DNA of 43,194 nt from NCBI GenBank assembly GCA_002332755.1, contig DDBO01000177.1:1-43194 (forward strand), written 5' to 3'. Of the stretch, positions 17,832-25,325 are shown piece after piece. Below the pieces are notes generated by a model, which was given only the letters and a program-made list of their open reading frames with translations, was not told where the DNA came from and did no database searches. Both the position numbers and the translations under genes were made by a program. Positions within the stretch are counted from its first letter, which is position 1. The number at the start of each line of letters is the position of its first letter. This DNA comes from Bacteroidales bacterium UBA2030 (GTDB lineage Bacteria; Bacteroidota; Bacteroidia; Bacteroidales; TTA-H9).

Positions 17832-20420
17832 TTAAAAATTAACCATTAGTTTCACATTAAGCATGCGTGGTGTAAGATAGTTGGGTATTGCATAACGCCT
17901 GCTGTTAATATCTGTCACCCACACATATGATACAGTATTGCTAAACTGAAGCAGGTTGAAGACTTCTGCAGTAATCCAGATGGAGGAAAAATGTCGCAAA
18001 AATCCGCGTGTTGTACCGGCTTCACTTTGAATAAGCTTCGAAAAACCTATATCCACCCTTCGATAGGGAGGCGTGCGGAAAACATGCTGGTAACGGGGCG
18101 AACCCGGCGGACCAAAAGGCAGGCCAGTGCCAAAAACCAGGTTCAGGTGCATTTTATAAGTGGGGTTATTGGGAAGATAATCCTGGAAAAACAAGTTAAA
18201 ACTAACTCGCTGATCAGAAGGACGAGGCAAATATCCGGGTTCTACCATTACACTATCTACAGCCACTACATCCGTTGTATAGCCAGAAATAATCTTTTGT
18301 CCGGCAGCATTGTAATATTCCCAATAATAATCGTCTTCAATATCCTCCATGGTTTTCATGATGGAGAGACCCGCCCAGGAATCTACACCGGGAACAAATT
18401 CGCCATTAACCTTAAGATCCAGACCGGTGGCATATCCGTGTGCATTGTTCACAGCCGCATAGCGAATGCGAACATTATCCACATCATAGGGGATGAGAGA
18501 ACTGAGCTTTTTATAATAAAACTCGCCTACCAATTTAAAGGGACGATTCCAAAGGCTGAAATTGTAGTCGGCGCCGGCAACCAACTGAACCGATTTCTGC
18601 GCTTTGACTGTGTTGTGAACCTCACCATTATAATCACGCAGTTCGCGATAAAATGGCGGCTGATAATACCAGCCCCCGGCCAGGCGAAAGACCACATCTC
18701 TCTTCCAGTCAGGCTTGATTGAAAGTGAAACTCTGGGGCTCACAACAGCCTGTCTATTCAAATTCCAATAATTTGCCCTTACCCCGGTATTTAGTGTAAA
18801 ATTGATGCTATCCGCCTCCCACGACCATGATCGCTGTAAGTATCCGGAAATTCTATCCGACGAAGTGGTGTTATGCGCCTTTATTTTAGCCGTAACCGGT
18901 AATGAAAGAGAGGGTTGCACAAGTGCATTTATATATCCGACAGAATCTTTCGCAAGCGGAAGAGTATACCCAGCAGAATCAATCAGTGTCCATTCATTTA
19001 TCCTATCATCAATCTTTTCATACTGGTATTTAATTCCCCAGTTCAGATAATTCTCTCCCGGCAAAAGCAAGGTACCCTTATGCTCCACCGAGGCAACAGT
19101 AGCTTCCAACCGATTGCGTGCATGGTTAAGATAGCTCCCTACACCTCGTTCTTCAATTACACGTTTATTTGCATCCAGGCTCTGATCGCTTTCGAGCTCC
19201 CCAATCCAATATTGACCCAAAATATCATAAGTTTCACTTTCATGGCTTTGGAAAGCTGAGGTAATAAGTCGAAGCGAAACCTTATTGTTGGGTCGGTAAG
19301 TCAGAGTAAGGGCACCGGTTCCATTTATAAATTTGTCATCTTCTTGTCCTTCGAAATATACCCTAAGACGATAAGCCTGTTGTATAGTACCAAAAGAAGT
19401 CTCCCGGTCGTGAGGGACCATGCGGAAAAGGTTGTGAGAATAATTACCCAAAACGGCCAATTCGAGTTTATTGGAGAGTTTACGGGTAATATAAGCCTGC
19501 ACATCGGTAAAACTGGGCTGATAATCGGCCTTGGTTTGAAGTGAACCCAGCAAATATTGATTGGATTTCTGCCTTATTCCAACAACGTAAGTGGTTTTAC
19601 GGTCAGACGAGAGTCCCTCGAGATGGAGCGATGCTCCCAATAAGCTTACAGAGGCTGCTCCTCCGAATGCAGTTGGTCGCCTGTATTGAATATCCAGAAC
19701 CGATGACATTTTATCGCCATAGCGTGCCTCGAATCCACCGGCCGAGAAAAGTATGGAAGAGACAAGGTCGGGGTTAAGAAACGTCAATCCTTCCTGCTGA
19801 CCACTGCGAATGAGAAAGGGACGATAAATCTCAACATCATTTACATACACAAGATTCTCGTCGAAATTGCCTCCCCGCACCGAATATTGAGAACTCAGTT
19901 CATTATTCGAAGATACCCCGGGCATGGTCTTTATAAGCGATTCAATACCTCCTCCTACTGTAGGTAAAACAGCTGCTATCTTAGGGTCAATGCGTGTGAG
20001 TGTTGTGCCTCGAATGAGTTGATCTTCTATCATTACACCACTCAATTCTGTAGAGGCATACTCAAGCCTGCGATTCATGATTTTCATTTCCCCGGGTTGT
20101 AAAATCAGGTGCTCTCTGACGGTTTTGAAACCCACAAAACTGATGACCACCTCCAATGGTTTTCCTGCGGCAACCGTAAGTTGAAACTCACCCGAAGCAT
20201 TGGTCACGGTACCCCCTGGCATTCCCTGCAAGGCAATGTTTACCCATTCGAGAGGTTCTCCTCCCGGACCTGTAATTTTTCCCTTAATGCGGGCATACTG
20301 TCTTTCCTGGGCCGATACCCCCTGCCACAGGAATACAAGCATCCACAAAAACAACCCATAAATCAGCGTGCAGCGATCCGCACATTGAGGCTTATGACTA
20401 ATCAACGATTCTGGTAGCAT
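17832..20420 (-). CDS. TonB-dependent receptor with CarboxypepD_reg domain
   Basis: An 862-residue outer-membrane receptor. A signal peptide with a long n-region ends at about VSAQ (residue 37). A carboxypeptidase-like regulatory domain follows (about 40-125, ARIKGKITGPGGEPLEWVNI). Next is a plug with QYSVRGGNFDENLVYVNDVEI and ARYGDKMSSVLDIQY, then a barrel ending in MLNVKLMVNF. It has no SusD partner. The smaller size and the plug sequence resemble the receptors of unknown ligand found in most Bacteroidota. The ATG at 20420 is only about 15 nt after an exact -7 box, which supports this start. It is the first gene of a four-gene leftward operon (receptor, exonuclease, ABC exporter, amidohydrolase). 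Confidence 0.93.
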   Translation of the reverse strand: MLPESLISHKPQCADRCTLIYGLFLWMLVFLWQGVSAQERQYARIKGKITGPGGEPLEWVNIALQGMPGGTVTNASGEFQLTVAAGKPLEVVISFVGFKTVREHLILQPGEMKIMNRRLEYASTELSGVMIEDQLIRGTTLTRIDPKIAAVLPTVGGGIESLIKTMPGVSSNNELSSQYSVRGGNFDENLVYVNDVEIYRPFLIRSGQQEGLTFLNPDLVSSILFSAGGFEARYGDKMSSVLDIQYRRPTAFGGAASVSLLGASLHLEGLSSDRKTTYVVGIRQKSNQYLLGSLQTKADYQPSFTDVQAYITRKLSNKLELAVLGNYSHNLFRMVPHDRETSFGTIQQAYRLRVYFEGQEDDKFINGTGALTLTYRPNNKVSLRLITSAFQSHESETYDILGQYWIGELESDQSLDANKRVIEERGVGSYLNHARNRLEATVASVEHKGTLLLPGENYLNWGIKYQYEKIDDRINEWTLIDSAGYTLPLAKDSVGYINALVQPSLSLPVTAKIKAHNTTSSDRISGYLQRSWSWEADSINFTLNTGVRANYWNLNRQAVVSPRVSLSIKPDWKRDVVFRLAGGWYYQPPFYRELRDYNGEVHNTVKAQKSVQLVAGADYNFSLWNRPFKLVGEFYYKKLSSLIPYDVDNVRIRYAAVNNAHGYATGLDLKVNGEFVPGVDSWAGLSIMKTMEDIEDDYYWEYYNAAGQKIISGYTTDVVAVDSVMVEPGYLPRPSDQRVSFNLFFQDYLPNNPTYKMHLNLVFGTGLPFGPPGSPRYQHVFRTPPYRRVDIGFSKLIQSEAGTTRGFLRHFSSIWITAEVFNLLQFSNTVSYVWVTDINSRRYAIPNYLTPRMLNVKLMVNF

Positions 20421-20435
20421 TTAGAAATTCGGCGC

Positions 20436-20443
20436 CAAAGTTA
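20436..20443 (-). promoter_or_regulatory. -7 box of the receptor-exonuclease-exporter operon
   Basis: TAACTTTG on the minus strand matches TAnnTTTG exactly. It lies 15 nt before the ATG at 20420, implying a very short leader. Confidence 0.5.
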
Positions 20444-20641
20444 AGGAATTAACGACTGCCGTTGCTTTTAACGGGAAGGTGGTGGATTTAGTACAAAAAA
20501 GGGGGAAAGCCAAAAGAAAAGGCAAGTGAGCTATATAAATTAGGACAGGAATTTTCATCCGGAATTATTGAAAAATAATAAATTAACCTCTCTGCATACA
20601 AAACTGTCGGCTACCATCCAAAATTTTGGGCTGGTTCATGC

Positions 20642-20682
20642 AAAAAAACAGGGAGAGACTGGCAATTTGGCCAATCCCTCCC
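20642..20682 (-). terminator. Rho-independent terminator of rpmB
   Basis: On the minus strand a GC-rich hairpin (GGGAG/CTCCC outer stem and TGGC/GCCA inner stem, with two mismatches between, 20682-20651) is followed by TGTTTTTTTG. It begins about 26 nt after the rpmB stop codon. Confidence 0.88.
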
Positions 20683-20708
20683 CTTTCGGTTCTTTGAGAA
20701 AGACGAAA

Positions 20709-20951
20709 TTATTCTATAACGATAATGCCGTTAGAAGCTGCGTCCTTCAATGCTTCGAGGATGCCTTTTTTATGAATCACACGCAGACCAGCAGCACTAA
20801 CTTTAAGTTTAATCCACACGCCCTCTTCAGGGATATAAAAGCGCTTAACCTGAAGGTTAGGATAAAACTTGCGCTTGGTCTTACGATTGGAGTGCGATAC
20901 AGAATGCCCGGTCATGGGCTGTTTTCCGGTAATATCACAAATTCTTGCCAT
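20709..20951 (-). CDS. rpmB: 50S ribosomal protein L28
   Basis: An 80-residue, strongly basic protein with the L28 hallmarks: MARICDITGKQPMTGHSVSH at the start, NRKTKRKFYPNLQ, and the C-terminal SAAGLRVIHKKGI. It is a component of the large ribosomal subunit. Length and sequence are standard for Bacteroidota. In many Bacteroidota rpmB is followed by rpmG and a small DUF4295 gene; here a terminator follows directly and neither partner is present in the window. The start ATG at 20951 is clear and a possible -7 box (7 of 8) lies 40-60 nt upstream. Confidence 0.97.
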   Translation of the reverse strand: MARICDITGKQPMTGHSVSHSNRKTKRKFYPNLQVKRFYIPEEGVWIKLKVSAAGLRVIHKKGILEALKDAASNGIIVIE

Positions 20952-21258
20952 GATATTGTCAGTTTTTAAATGATTTCAAAACAGTCCCTGAAAAGGGAGT
21001 GCAAAGTTCGATATTTTTTCAACACAAACAAGGGTTTAGATAAAAAATTTAAAATTTCTTTCATTGACTTAGAGAACCATGAAGGAAAATCTTATTTTTC
21101 TTTTCACAATTAAGCAAAACACATAAAAAAAACCTATATTTGTAAATTCTCTTTCAGGCGACAACATATACCCTAAAACACTTCTTACTAAAACTTAAGC
21201 CAAATTCAACTTCACGCCTGCTGCAAGAGATCAATTTTCTAACCAAAACCACAAATCA
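20952..21258. other. Divergent intergenic region, rpmB / TerB-like
   Basis: About 300 nt between the divergent rpmB and TerB-like genes. It carries a probable -7 box for each direction (minus strand near 21000; plus strand 21135-21142). Between the second box and the ATG at 21259 is a leader of about 110 nt with no recognised RNA fold. No small gene is seen. Confidence 0.55.
21135..21142 (+). promoter_or_regulatory. -7 box of the TerB/YbjN operon
   Basis: TATATTTG matches TAnnTTTG exactly. It lies 117 nt before the ATG of the first TerB-like gene, so the leader would be longer than for other genes here. Confidence 0.45.
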
Positions 21259-21693
21259 ATGGATGAAAAACTACTGTATCTTCAGAACCTGGTGCATCTG
21301 GCCCGGGCTGACAAAGAACTGCATCCTCGCGAAAGGGATTGCATTCTGGAGGTAGCACACCGACTAGGCATAGCGCCACAAATTGCCCTCCACCTCCTGG
21401 ATGAACCCTTGGAAACGCCTCAACTTCCCACCGACCCCCTCGTAAGATATTCATTACTGAACGACCTGTTCAATCTGGCAGCATGCGATGGGGTAATTAA
21501 GGAAGAAGAAACCGCAGATTGTAAAAAAATTGCCTCCTCCCTTGGTTTCGACCCTGAAGTCGTTGACCATCTCGTGGAAAGCCTGAAAAAACATCTGAGC
21601 CATGGATATCATAAAAATGCCATGAAAGCCCTCATTTCCGATGAGCTTCATAAAGAAACCGTTAAAAACTTCAGCCATGATAAATACAATTGA
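21259..21693 (+). CDS. TerB-like acidic helical protein (first of two)
   Basis: A 144-residue, mostly helical cytosolic protein. Two copies of one motif stand 59 residues apart: ADKELHPRE (Asp18 to Glu25) and CDGVIKEEE (Asp77 to Glu84). This D-x6-E pattern and the two-fold internal repeat are what TerB and the TerB-like N-terminal domain of DjlA show. TerB is known from tellurite-resistance and phage-related stress loci, and the family is thought to be metal-binding or membrane-associated; its molecular role is unsettled. The last 17 nt overlap the next gene, so translation is likely coupled. No other ter genes (terC, terD) are nearby, so a tellurite role should not be assumed. Confidence 0.72.
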   Translation: MDEKLLYLQNLVHLARADKELHPRERDCILEVAHRLGIAPQIALHLLDEPLETPQLPTDPLVRYSLLNDLFNLAACDGVIKEEETADCKKIASSLGFDPEVVDHLVESLKKHLSHGYHKNAMKALISDELHKETVKNFSHDKYN

Positions 21694-22153
21694 ATCAGCG
21701 CTCAGAGATAAGGACATTAAATACCACTTCATTGTCGAAAAACCTCATCAGGTGGTTTTAAAGTGTGGATTTTCGCTCAAAAACGGAAAGTGTGAAACCA
21801 TTATTGATATTAGGCCTGAGGAACAAAAGGTTTTTATCTATGACGTGTTACCTGTTAATATCCCCGAAAACAGAAGAGGCATTATGGCTGAATTTCTTAC
21901 GCGGGCCAACTATAATCTTCAAATAGGTAATTTCGAAATGGACTTTGAAGATGGTGATTTAAGATACAAAAGCTCTTTTATTTATGATGAGTATCTTGAG
22001 GTAAGTGAAATAACCTTTATTCGACACTTATTAACTTCCCTTTACACCCTCGACCATTACCTGCCGGGAATTATGGCCGTTTGCTATGGAGGAGTTACCC
22101 CAAAAGATGCTATTGATGCGATTGAAAAATGTTATAACCCAAGTAACAACTAA
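21677..22153 (+). CDS. YbjN-like domain protein
   Basis: A 158-residue protein. The frame is open further upstream to 21641, but the ATG at 21677 gives a normal start (MINTIESALRDKDIKYHF) and a short overlap with the preceding gene. The middle part (IPENRRGIMAEFLTRANYNLQ, then IGNFEMDFEDGDLRYKSSF) follows the YbjN/DUF1790 pattern, in which a helix with a conserved Asn is followed by strands reading GxFExD and RYxxS. YbjN-type proteins have a fold shared with type III secretion chaperones and are thought to bind or stabilise other proteins. That suggests an adaptor for the two TerB-like neighbours, which is inference. There is no signal peptide. Confidence 0.72.
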   Translation: MINTIESALRDKDIKYHFIVEKPHQVVLKCGFSLKNGKCETIIDIRPEEQKVFIYDVLPVNIPENRRGIMAEFLTRANYNLQIGNFEMDFEDGDLRYKSSFIYDEYLEVSEITFIRHLLTSLYTLDHYLPGIMAVCYGGVTPKDAIDAIEKCYNPSNN

Positions 22154-22165
22154 AAATTTACATTT

Positions 22166-22594
22166 ATGAATCTATTAGATTATTTTGATAGCCGCGACAA
22201 GAAAGAACGCATGTCGCACGTGCTCAATCTGTTGGCTGTTGCTGCAGCTGATGGTCACATTGACGATTCCGAGATGGAAATCATTTTTAACATTGCCGCC
22301 AGGCATGGGCTAACATCTGCCGAACTTGAACGCATCGTCGAGCGACCGCAAAGTATATCTTTCACTCCTCCGGCAAACGACAGGGCACGCGTTGAACTAA
22401 TGATGGATATGGTCCTGGTAATGATGGTTGATGGGGAAATTGATAAAAGAGAATATGCCCTATGTAAGGTAATGGCCAGGACACTGGGCTTCAAACACCA
22501 GGTTATCGATGCCATGATTATAAGTATCATTGAAGCTATTAATAAAAAAGTCAGAACAGAATTAGCCATAGAACAACTTTTGCAAATGATTTAA
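22166..22594 (+). CDS. TerB-like acidic helical protein (second of two)
   Basis: A 142-residue helical protein of the same build as the first gene in this trio. Its two motifs are ADGHIDDSE (Asp29 to Glu36) and VDGEIDKRE (Asp89 to Glu96), 60 residues apart. It begins 12 nt after the YbjN-like stop codon. Similarity to the first TerB-like protein is limited to the motifs and helix pattern, so the two are old paralogues, not a recent duplication. The role is unknown; co-expression with a YbjN-like protein suggests the three act together. Confidence 0.72.
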   Translation: MNLLDYFDSRDKKERMSHVLNLLAVAAADGHIDDSEMEIIFNIAARHGLTSAELERIVERPQSISFTPPANDRARVELMMDMVLVMMVDGEIDKREYALCKVMARTLGFKHQVIDAMIISIIEAINKKVRTELAIEQLLQMI

Positions 22595-22641
22595 GAAACA
22601 AGGCTAAACGCAATCCTTAATCCACAAAGGATAATACTCCC

Positions 22642-22649
22642 TAATTTTG
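22642..22649 (+). promoter_or_regulatory. -7 box of the methyltransferase gene
   Basis: TAATTTTG matches TAnnTTTG exactly and ends 16 nt before the ATG at 22666, so the leader would be about 10 nt. Confidence 0.45.
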
Positions 22650-22665
22650 CGTAAAAAAAGGCAGG

Positions 22666-23442
22666 ATGCGTCTCGTCTCTTATATAAATTATCGGGTAAA
22701 AGCCCGGACAAGATATTCTGTGCATTCTCCATTTGTTTACGATTTCATTGAAAAAGTTATCAGAGGAAAAGGCAAAAAAGACGGGTATATACCTGCAGAA
22801 ACTACCCGAGCCAGGATGTTTAAAGACAATAGATCAATCATCTTTGAGGATTTTGGAACCGGAGGGCAATACAACCCTAATTATTCTATTCGTATTTCAC
22901 AAATTGCTCGTCGTTCTGCTAAACGAAAAAAAGAGGGCCGCCTGCTGGCACGATTGGCAGCATGGCAGAAACCGGCTCAAATTCTTGAACTGGGCACTTC
23001 TTTGGGCATCAGCACTCTCTATCTTGCGGCTGCCTGCCCATATGCCGAGGTAATTACGCTTGAAGGATGCAGGGAAGTGCTTGCGATTGCAGAAAACAAC
23101 TTCAACCAGCAAGGAATGAGCAATATACGAACCCTGCCTGGCCCGTTCGAAGAAACACTGCCACAACTACTTTCGGATGGTTCCATCACACCCGGACTTG
23201 TACTTTTCGATGGCAACCACCAGTATCAACCCACGCTGAATTATTTCGAACAGCTGTTGCCCCTCGCCCGCCCCTCGACGATATTTGTTTTCGATGATAT
23301 CCATTGGTCGGCTGGAATGGAGAAAGCCTGGGAGGAAATATGCAGTCGCCCAGAAATCAGCCTTTCCATTGATATCTTCAGTATGGGTATCGTTTTTTTT
23401 AAAGCAGGTTTCACAAAACAACATTTTATATTGCATTTCTAA
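22666..23442 (+). CDS. Class I SAM-dependent methyltransferase
   Basis: A 258-residue protein. Residues about 105-125 (AQILELGTSLGISTLYLA) form the SAM-binding motif I, VITLEGCREVLAIAENNF is motif post-I, LVLFDGNHQYQPTLNYFEQL gives motif II, and IFVFDDIHWSAGMEKAWE completes a fold like the Methyltransf_24 and catechol-O-methyltransferase groups. A N-terminal extension (residues 1-75, RVKARTRYSVHSPFVYDFI) is typical of a Bacteroidota subgroup. The acceptor is unknown. It has its own likely promoter, and an ABC ATPase gene follows after 60 nt. Confidence 0.85.
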   Translation: MRLVSYINYRVKARTRYSVHSPFVYDFIEKVIRGKGKKDGYIPAETTRARMFKDNRSIIFEDFGTGGQYNPNYSIRISQIARRSAKRKKEGRLLARLAAWQKPAQILELGTSLGISTLYLAAACPYAEVITLEGCREVLAIAENNFNQQGMSNIRTLPGPFEETLPQLLSDGSITPGLVLFDGNHQYQPTLNYFEQLLPLARPSTIFVFDDIHWSAGMEKAWEEICSRPEISLSIDIFSMGIVFFKAGFTKQHFILHF

Positions 23443-23502
23443 ACCTCTTCCTGTAACAATAGTCAAAAAAAGGCGTTTATTAAGGAAATAAATCTCAATA
23501 AT

Positions 23503-24234
23503 ATGCAAACTCAGGAACAACTTATCCGTTTGGTTGACATCAAAAAGCACTATAAAGTAGGGGCTGAAATAGTAAAAGCTCTTCAATCCATAACATTAAA
23601 TGTTAACCGAGGGGAATTTGTTGCTCTGATGGGAGCTTCAGGGTCGGGCAAGAGCACTTTGATGAATATTCTGGGATGCCTCGATACCCCAACCGCAGGG
23701 CAGTATTTTCTGGAAGGGAATGATGTAAGCAAACTCAATGACAACGAACTGGCCGAGATTCGAAATAAAAAGATTGGATTTGTTTTTCAGACATTTAACC
23801 TTTTACCCCGATCTACTGCCTTAGAAAATGTAGTTCTGCCTTTGATTTATTCAGGCATCAGCAAGGAGGAAAGGTTGCGCAGGGGTAGAGAAGCTCTTGA
23901 GCAGGTTCATCTGGCCGATCGCATGAACCACAAACCCAATGAACTATCTGGCGGACAAAGGCAGCGTGTTGCCATTGCGCGAGCACTGGTCAATCGTCCT
24001 TCCATCATCCTTGCCGACGAACCCACAGGCAATCTCGACTCAAAAACATCTCTTGAAATCATGGGACTATTTGAGGAGATTCATGATGCCGGTAATACCA
24101 TTATTTTGGTTACCCATGAAGAAGATATTGCCCGTCATGCCCATCGCATTGTGCGCCTTCGCGATGGACTCATTGAGGCAGATTTTCCAAACACCAACAT
24201 TCACAAAGTAATCCAAACAGTGCCTGCCGAATAA
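23503..24234 (+). CDS. ABC transporter ATP-binding protein (LolD/MacB type)
   Basis: A 243-residue ATPase with Walker A GASGSGKS, Q-loop VFQTFNLLPR, signature LSGGQRQRVAIARAL, Walker B IILADEPTGNLDS and the switch His in VTHEED. The NLLPRSTALENVVLPL segment is typical of the LolD/MacB/FtsE group, which works with FtsX-like permeases in lipoprotein release or efflux. No permease gene is next to it; the neighbours are a methyltransferase and a cobalamin adenosyltransferase. Its permease must be encoded elsewhere. No membrane segment is present. Confidence 0.92.
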   Translation: MQTQEQLIRLVDIKKHYKVGAEIVKALQSITLNVNRGEFVALMGASGSGKSTLMNILGCLDTPTAGQYFLEGNDVSKLNDNELAEIRNKKIGFVFQTFNLLPRSTALENVVLPLIYSGISKEERLRRGREALEQVHLADRMNHKPNELSGGQRQRVAIARALVNRPSIILADEPTGNLDSKTSLEIMGLFEEIHDAGNTIILVTHEEDIARHAHRIVRLRDGLIEADFPNTNIHKVIQTVPAE

Positions 24235-24297
24235 ATTTTACCCTCAACAAATGCCCCTACGATATGTTTACTAACTAAAAAAATCCATTTTAAAAGA

Positions 24298-24858
24298 ATG
24301 AGTGAGAATTGGAAAATTTACACAAAAAAAGGGGACAAAGGGGAAACGAGTCTTTTGGGTGGACAACGTGTACCCAAATGGCACGAGAGAATAGAAGCCT
24401 ACGGAACTCTGGACGAATTTAATGCTTTTTTAGGGGTATTGCTTGATGCCATAACCCAACCCGAGCTAAAAGATTTCCTATTCCGAATTCAAGATCGTGT
24501 TTTTGTCATTGAGTCGATTTTTGCAGCAGCCACTCCTGACGATATGGCAGGTTTGCCCCAAATTTCCGAAGAGGATATTCAGTCGCTTGAAAAAGCCATT
24601 GATAAAATGAATGAAACCCTTCCTTCCTTGTCTTCTTTTATCCTGCCGGGAGGCCACCCTCAGGTATCGGCTGCCCATGTGGCACGAACGGTTTGCAGGA
24701 GGGCCGAAAGGTGCATGGTGAAAGTATCCAGGCAAACTCCATCTGAAGAAATTAGTATCAAATATATCAACAGGCTATCAGACTATCTTTTTGTTTTGGC
24801 ACGTAAATTGGGTCAGGACGCGGGTGTTAAAGAGAATCTCTGGAAACCCGCAAAATAA
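24298..24858 (+). CDS. Cob(I)alamin adenosyltransferase, PduO type
   Basis: A 186-residue enzyme that transfers the adenosyl group of ATP to cob(I)alamin to make adenosylcobalamin. Diagnostic blocks are KIYTKKGDKGETSLLGG (ATP binding), EAYGTLDEFNAFLG, RTVCRRAERCM, and INRLSDYLFVLARKLG, in the expected order for the PduO family, which forms trimers. Length is normal. No other cobalamin genes and no cobalamin riboswitch are seen, so this is probably a housekeeping enzyme that serves B12-dependent enzymes encoded elsewhere. It follows the ABC ATPase by 63 nt. Confidence 0.95.
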   Translation: MSENWKIYTKKGDKGETSLLGGQRVPKWHERIEAYGTLDEFNAFLGVLLDAITQPELKDFLFRIQDRVFVIESIFAAATPDDMAGLPQISEEDIQSLEKAIDKMNETLPSLSSFILPGGHPQVSAAHVARTVCRRAERCMVKVSRQTPSEEISIKYINRLSDYLFVLARKLGQDAGVKENLWKPAK

Positions 24859-24895
24859 TTTTTTAAATCTGTACGGTGATAAATGAATTTTGTTA

Positions 24896-24903
24896 TATTT
24901 TTG
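24896..24903 (+). promoter_or_regulatory. -7 box of the DUF2795 gene
   Basis: TATTTTTG matches TAnnTTTG exactly and lies 36 nt before the ATG at 24940. Confidence 0.45.
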
Positions 24904-24939
24904 CGCCCATTTTTTAAGAACCTATAAAACCTATTAAAC

Positions 24940-25161
24940 ATGTACTGGACGCTTGAGCTTGCTTCAAAACTAGAGGATGCTCCCTGGCCAGCCACCAAAG
25001 AGGAGCTGATTGATTATGCGATTCGTACAGGCGCCCCACAAGAGGTTATCGAAAACCTCATGGAAATCGAAGACGAGGGCGATGTCTATGAAAGTATCGA
25101 AGACATTTGGCCCGATTACCCAACAAAAGAAGACTTCTTCTTTCACGAGGACGAGTACTAA
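24940..25161 (+). CDS. DUF2795 domain protein
   Basis: A 73-residue, very acidic protein. The first half (WTLELASKLEDAPWPATKEELIDYA, then GAPQEVIENLMEI) is the DUF2795 pattern: a small helical domain with the PWPATKEEL turn. The C-terminus is almost all Asp, Glu and Phe (PTKEDFFFHEDEY). DUF2795 proteins are common and widely expressed in Bacteroidota but have no assigned role. The gene has its own -7 box and terminator, so it is monocistronic, and it lies directly in front of secA. Confidence 0.88.
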   Translation: MYWTLELASKLEDAPWPATKEELIDYAIRTGAPQEVIENLMEIEDEGDVYESIEDIWPDYPTKEDFFFHEDEY

Positions 25162-25182
25162 TCATTTATAATTCCTTACAGA

Positions 25183-25210
25183 ACAGGGCATAAGCCCTGT
25201 TTTTATTTTT
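25183..25210 (+). terminator. Rho-independent terminator of the DUF2795 gene
   Basis: A perfect 7-bp stem (ACAGGGC with GCCCTGT, loop ATAA, 25183-25200) is followed by TTTTATTTTT. It lies 22 nt after the DUF2795 stop codon. Confidence 0.9.
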
Positions 25211-25262
25211 ATGGGGAGTATCTTCGAATCCTCATTTTTAAAACCAATCGCTGATTTTTAGG

Positions 25263-25270
25263 TACTTTTG
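25263..25270 (+). promoter_or_regulatory. secA: -7 box of secA
   Basis: TACTTTTG matches TAnnTTTG exactly, the same octamer as in front of the PurF-like gene. It lies 56 nt before the ATG at 25326 and just after the DUF2795 terminator. Confidence 0.5.
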
Positions 25271-25325
25271 CGGTACGATTCTTGACGTATGTAATAATTT
25301 GACAATAAATAAACTGTTTATAATC

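Noticed and set aside
17991..18722. 243-codon open frame on the plus strand
   Set aside because: It lies fully inside the TonB receptor gene on the other strand, has no recognisable domain or start context, and its composition is that of antisense barrel-coding DNA.
20568..20969. 133-codon open frame on the plus strand opposite rpmB
   Set aside because: It covers the rpmB gene and its terminator in antisense; rpmB is certain.
21259..22594. Tellurite-resistance locus
   Set aside because: Only TerB-like folds are present; terC, terD or terA-type genes are absent, so the resistance label is not supported.
24298..24858. A cobalamin riboswitch before the adenosyltransferase gene
   Set aside because: Only 63 nt separate it from the preceding gene, too short for a B12 riboswitch, and no B12-box-like sequence is seen.
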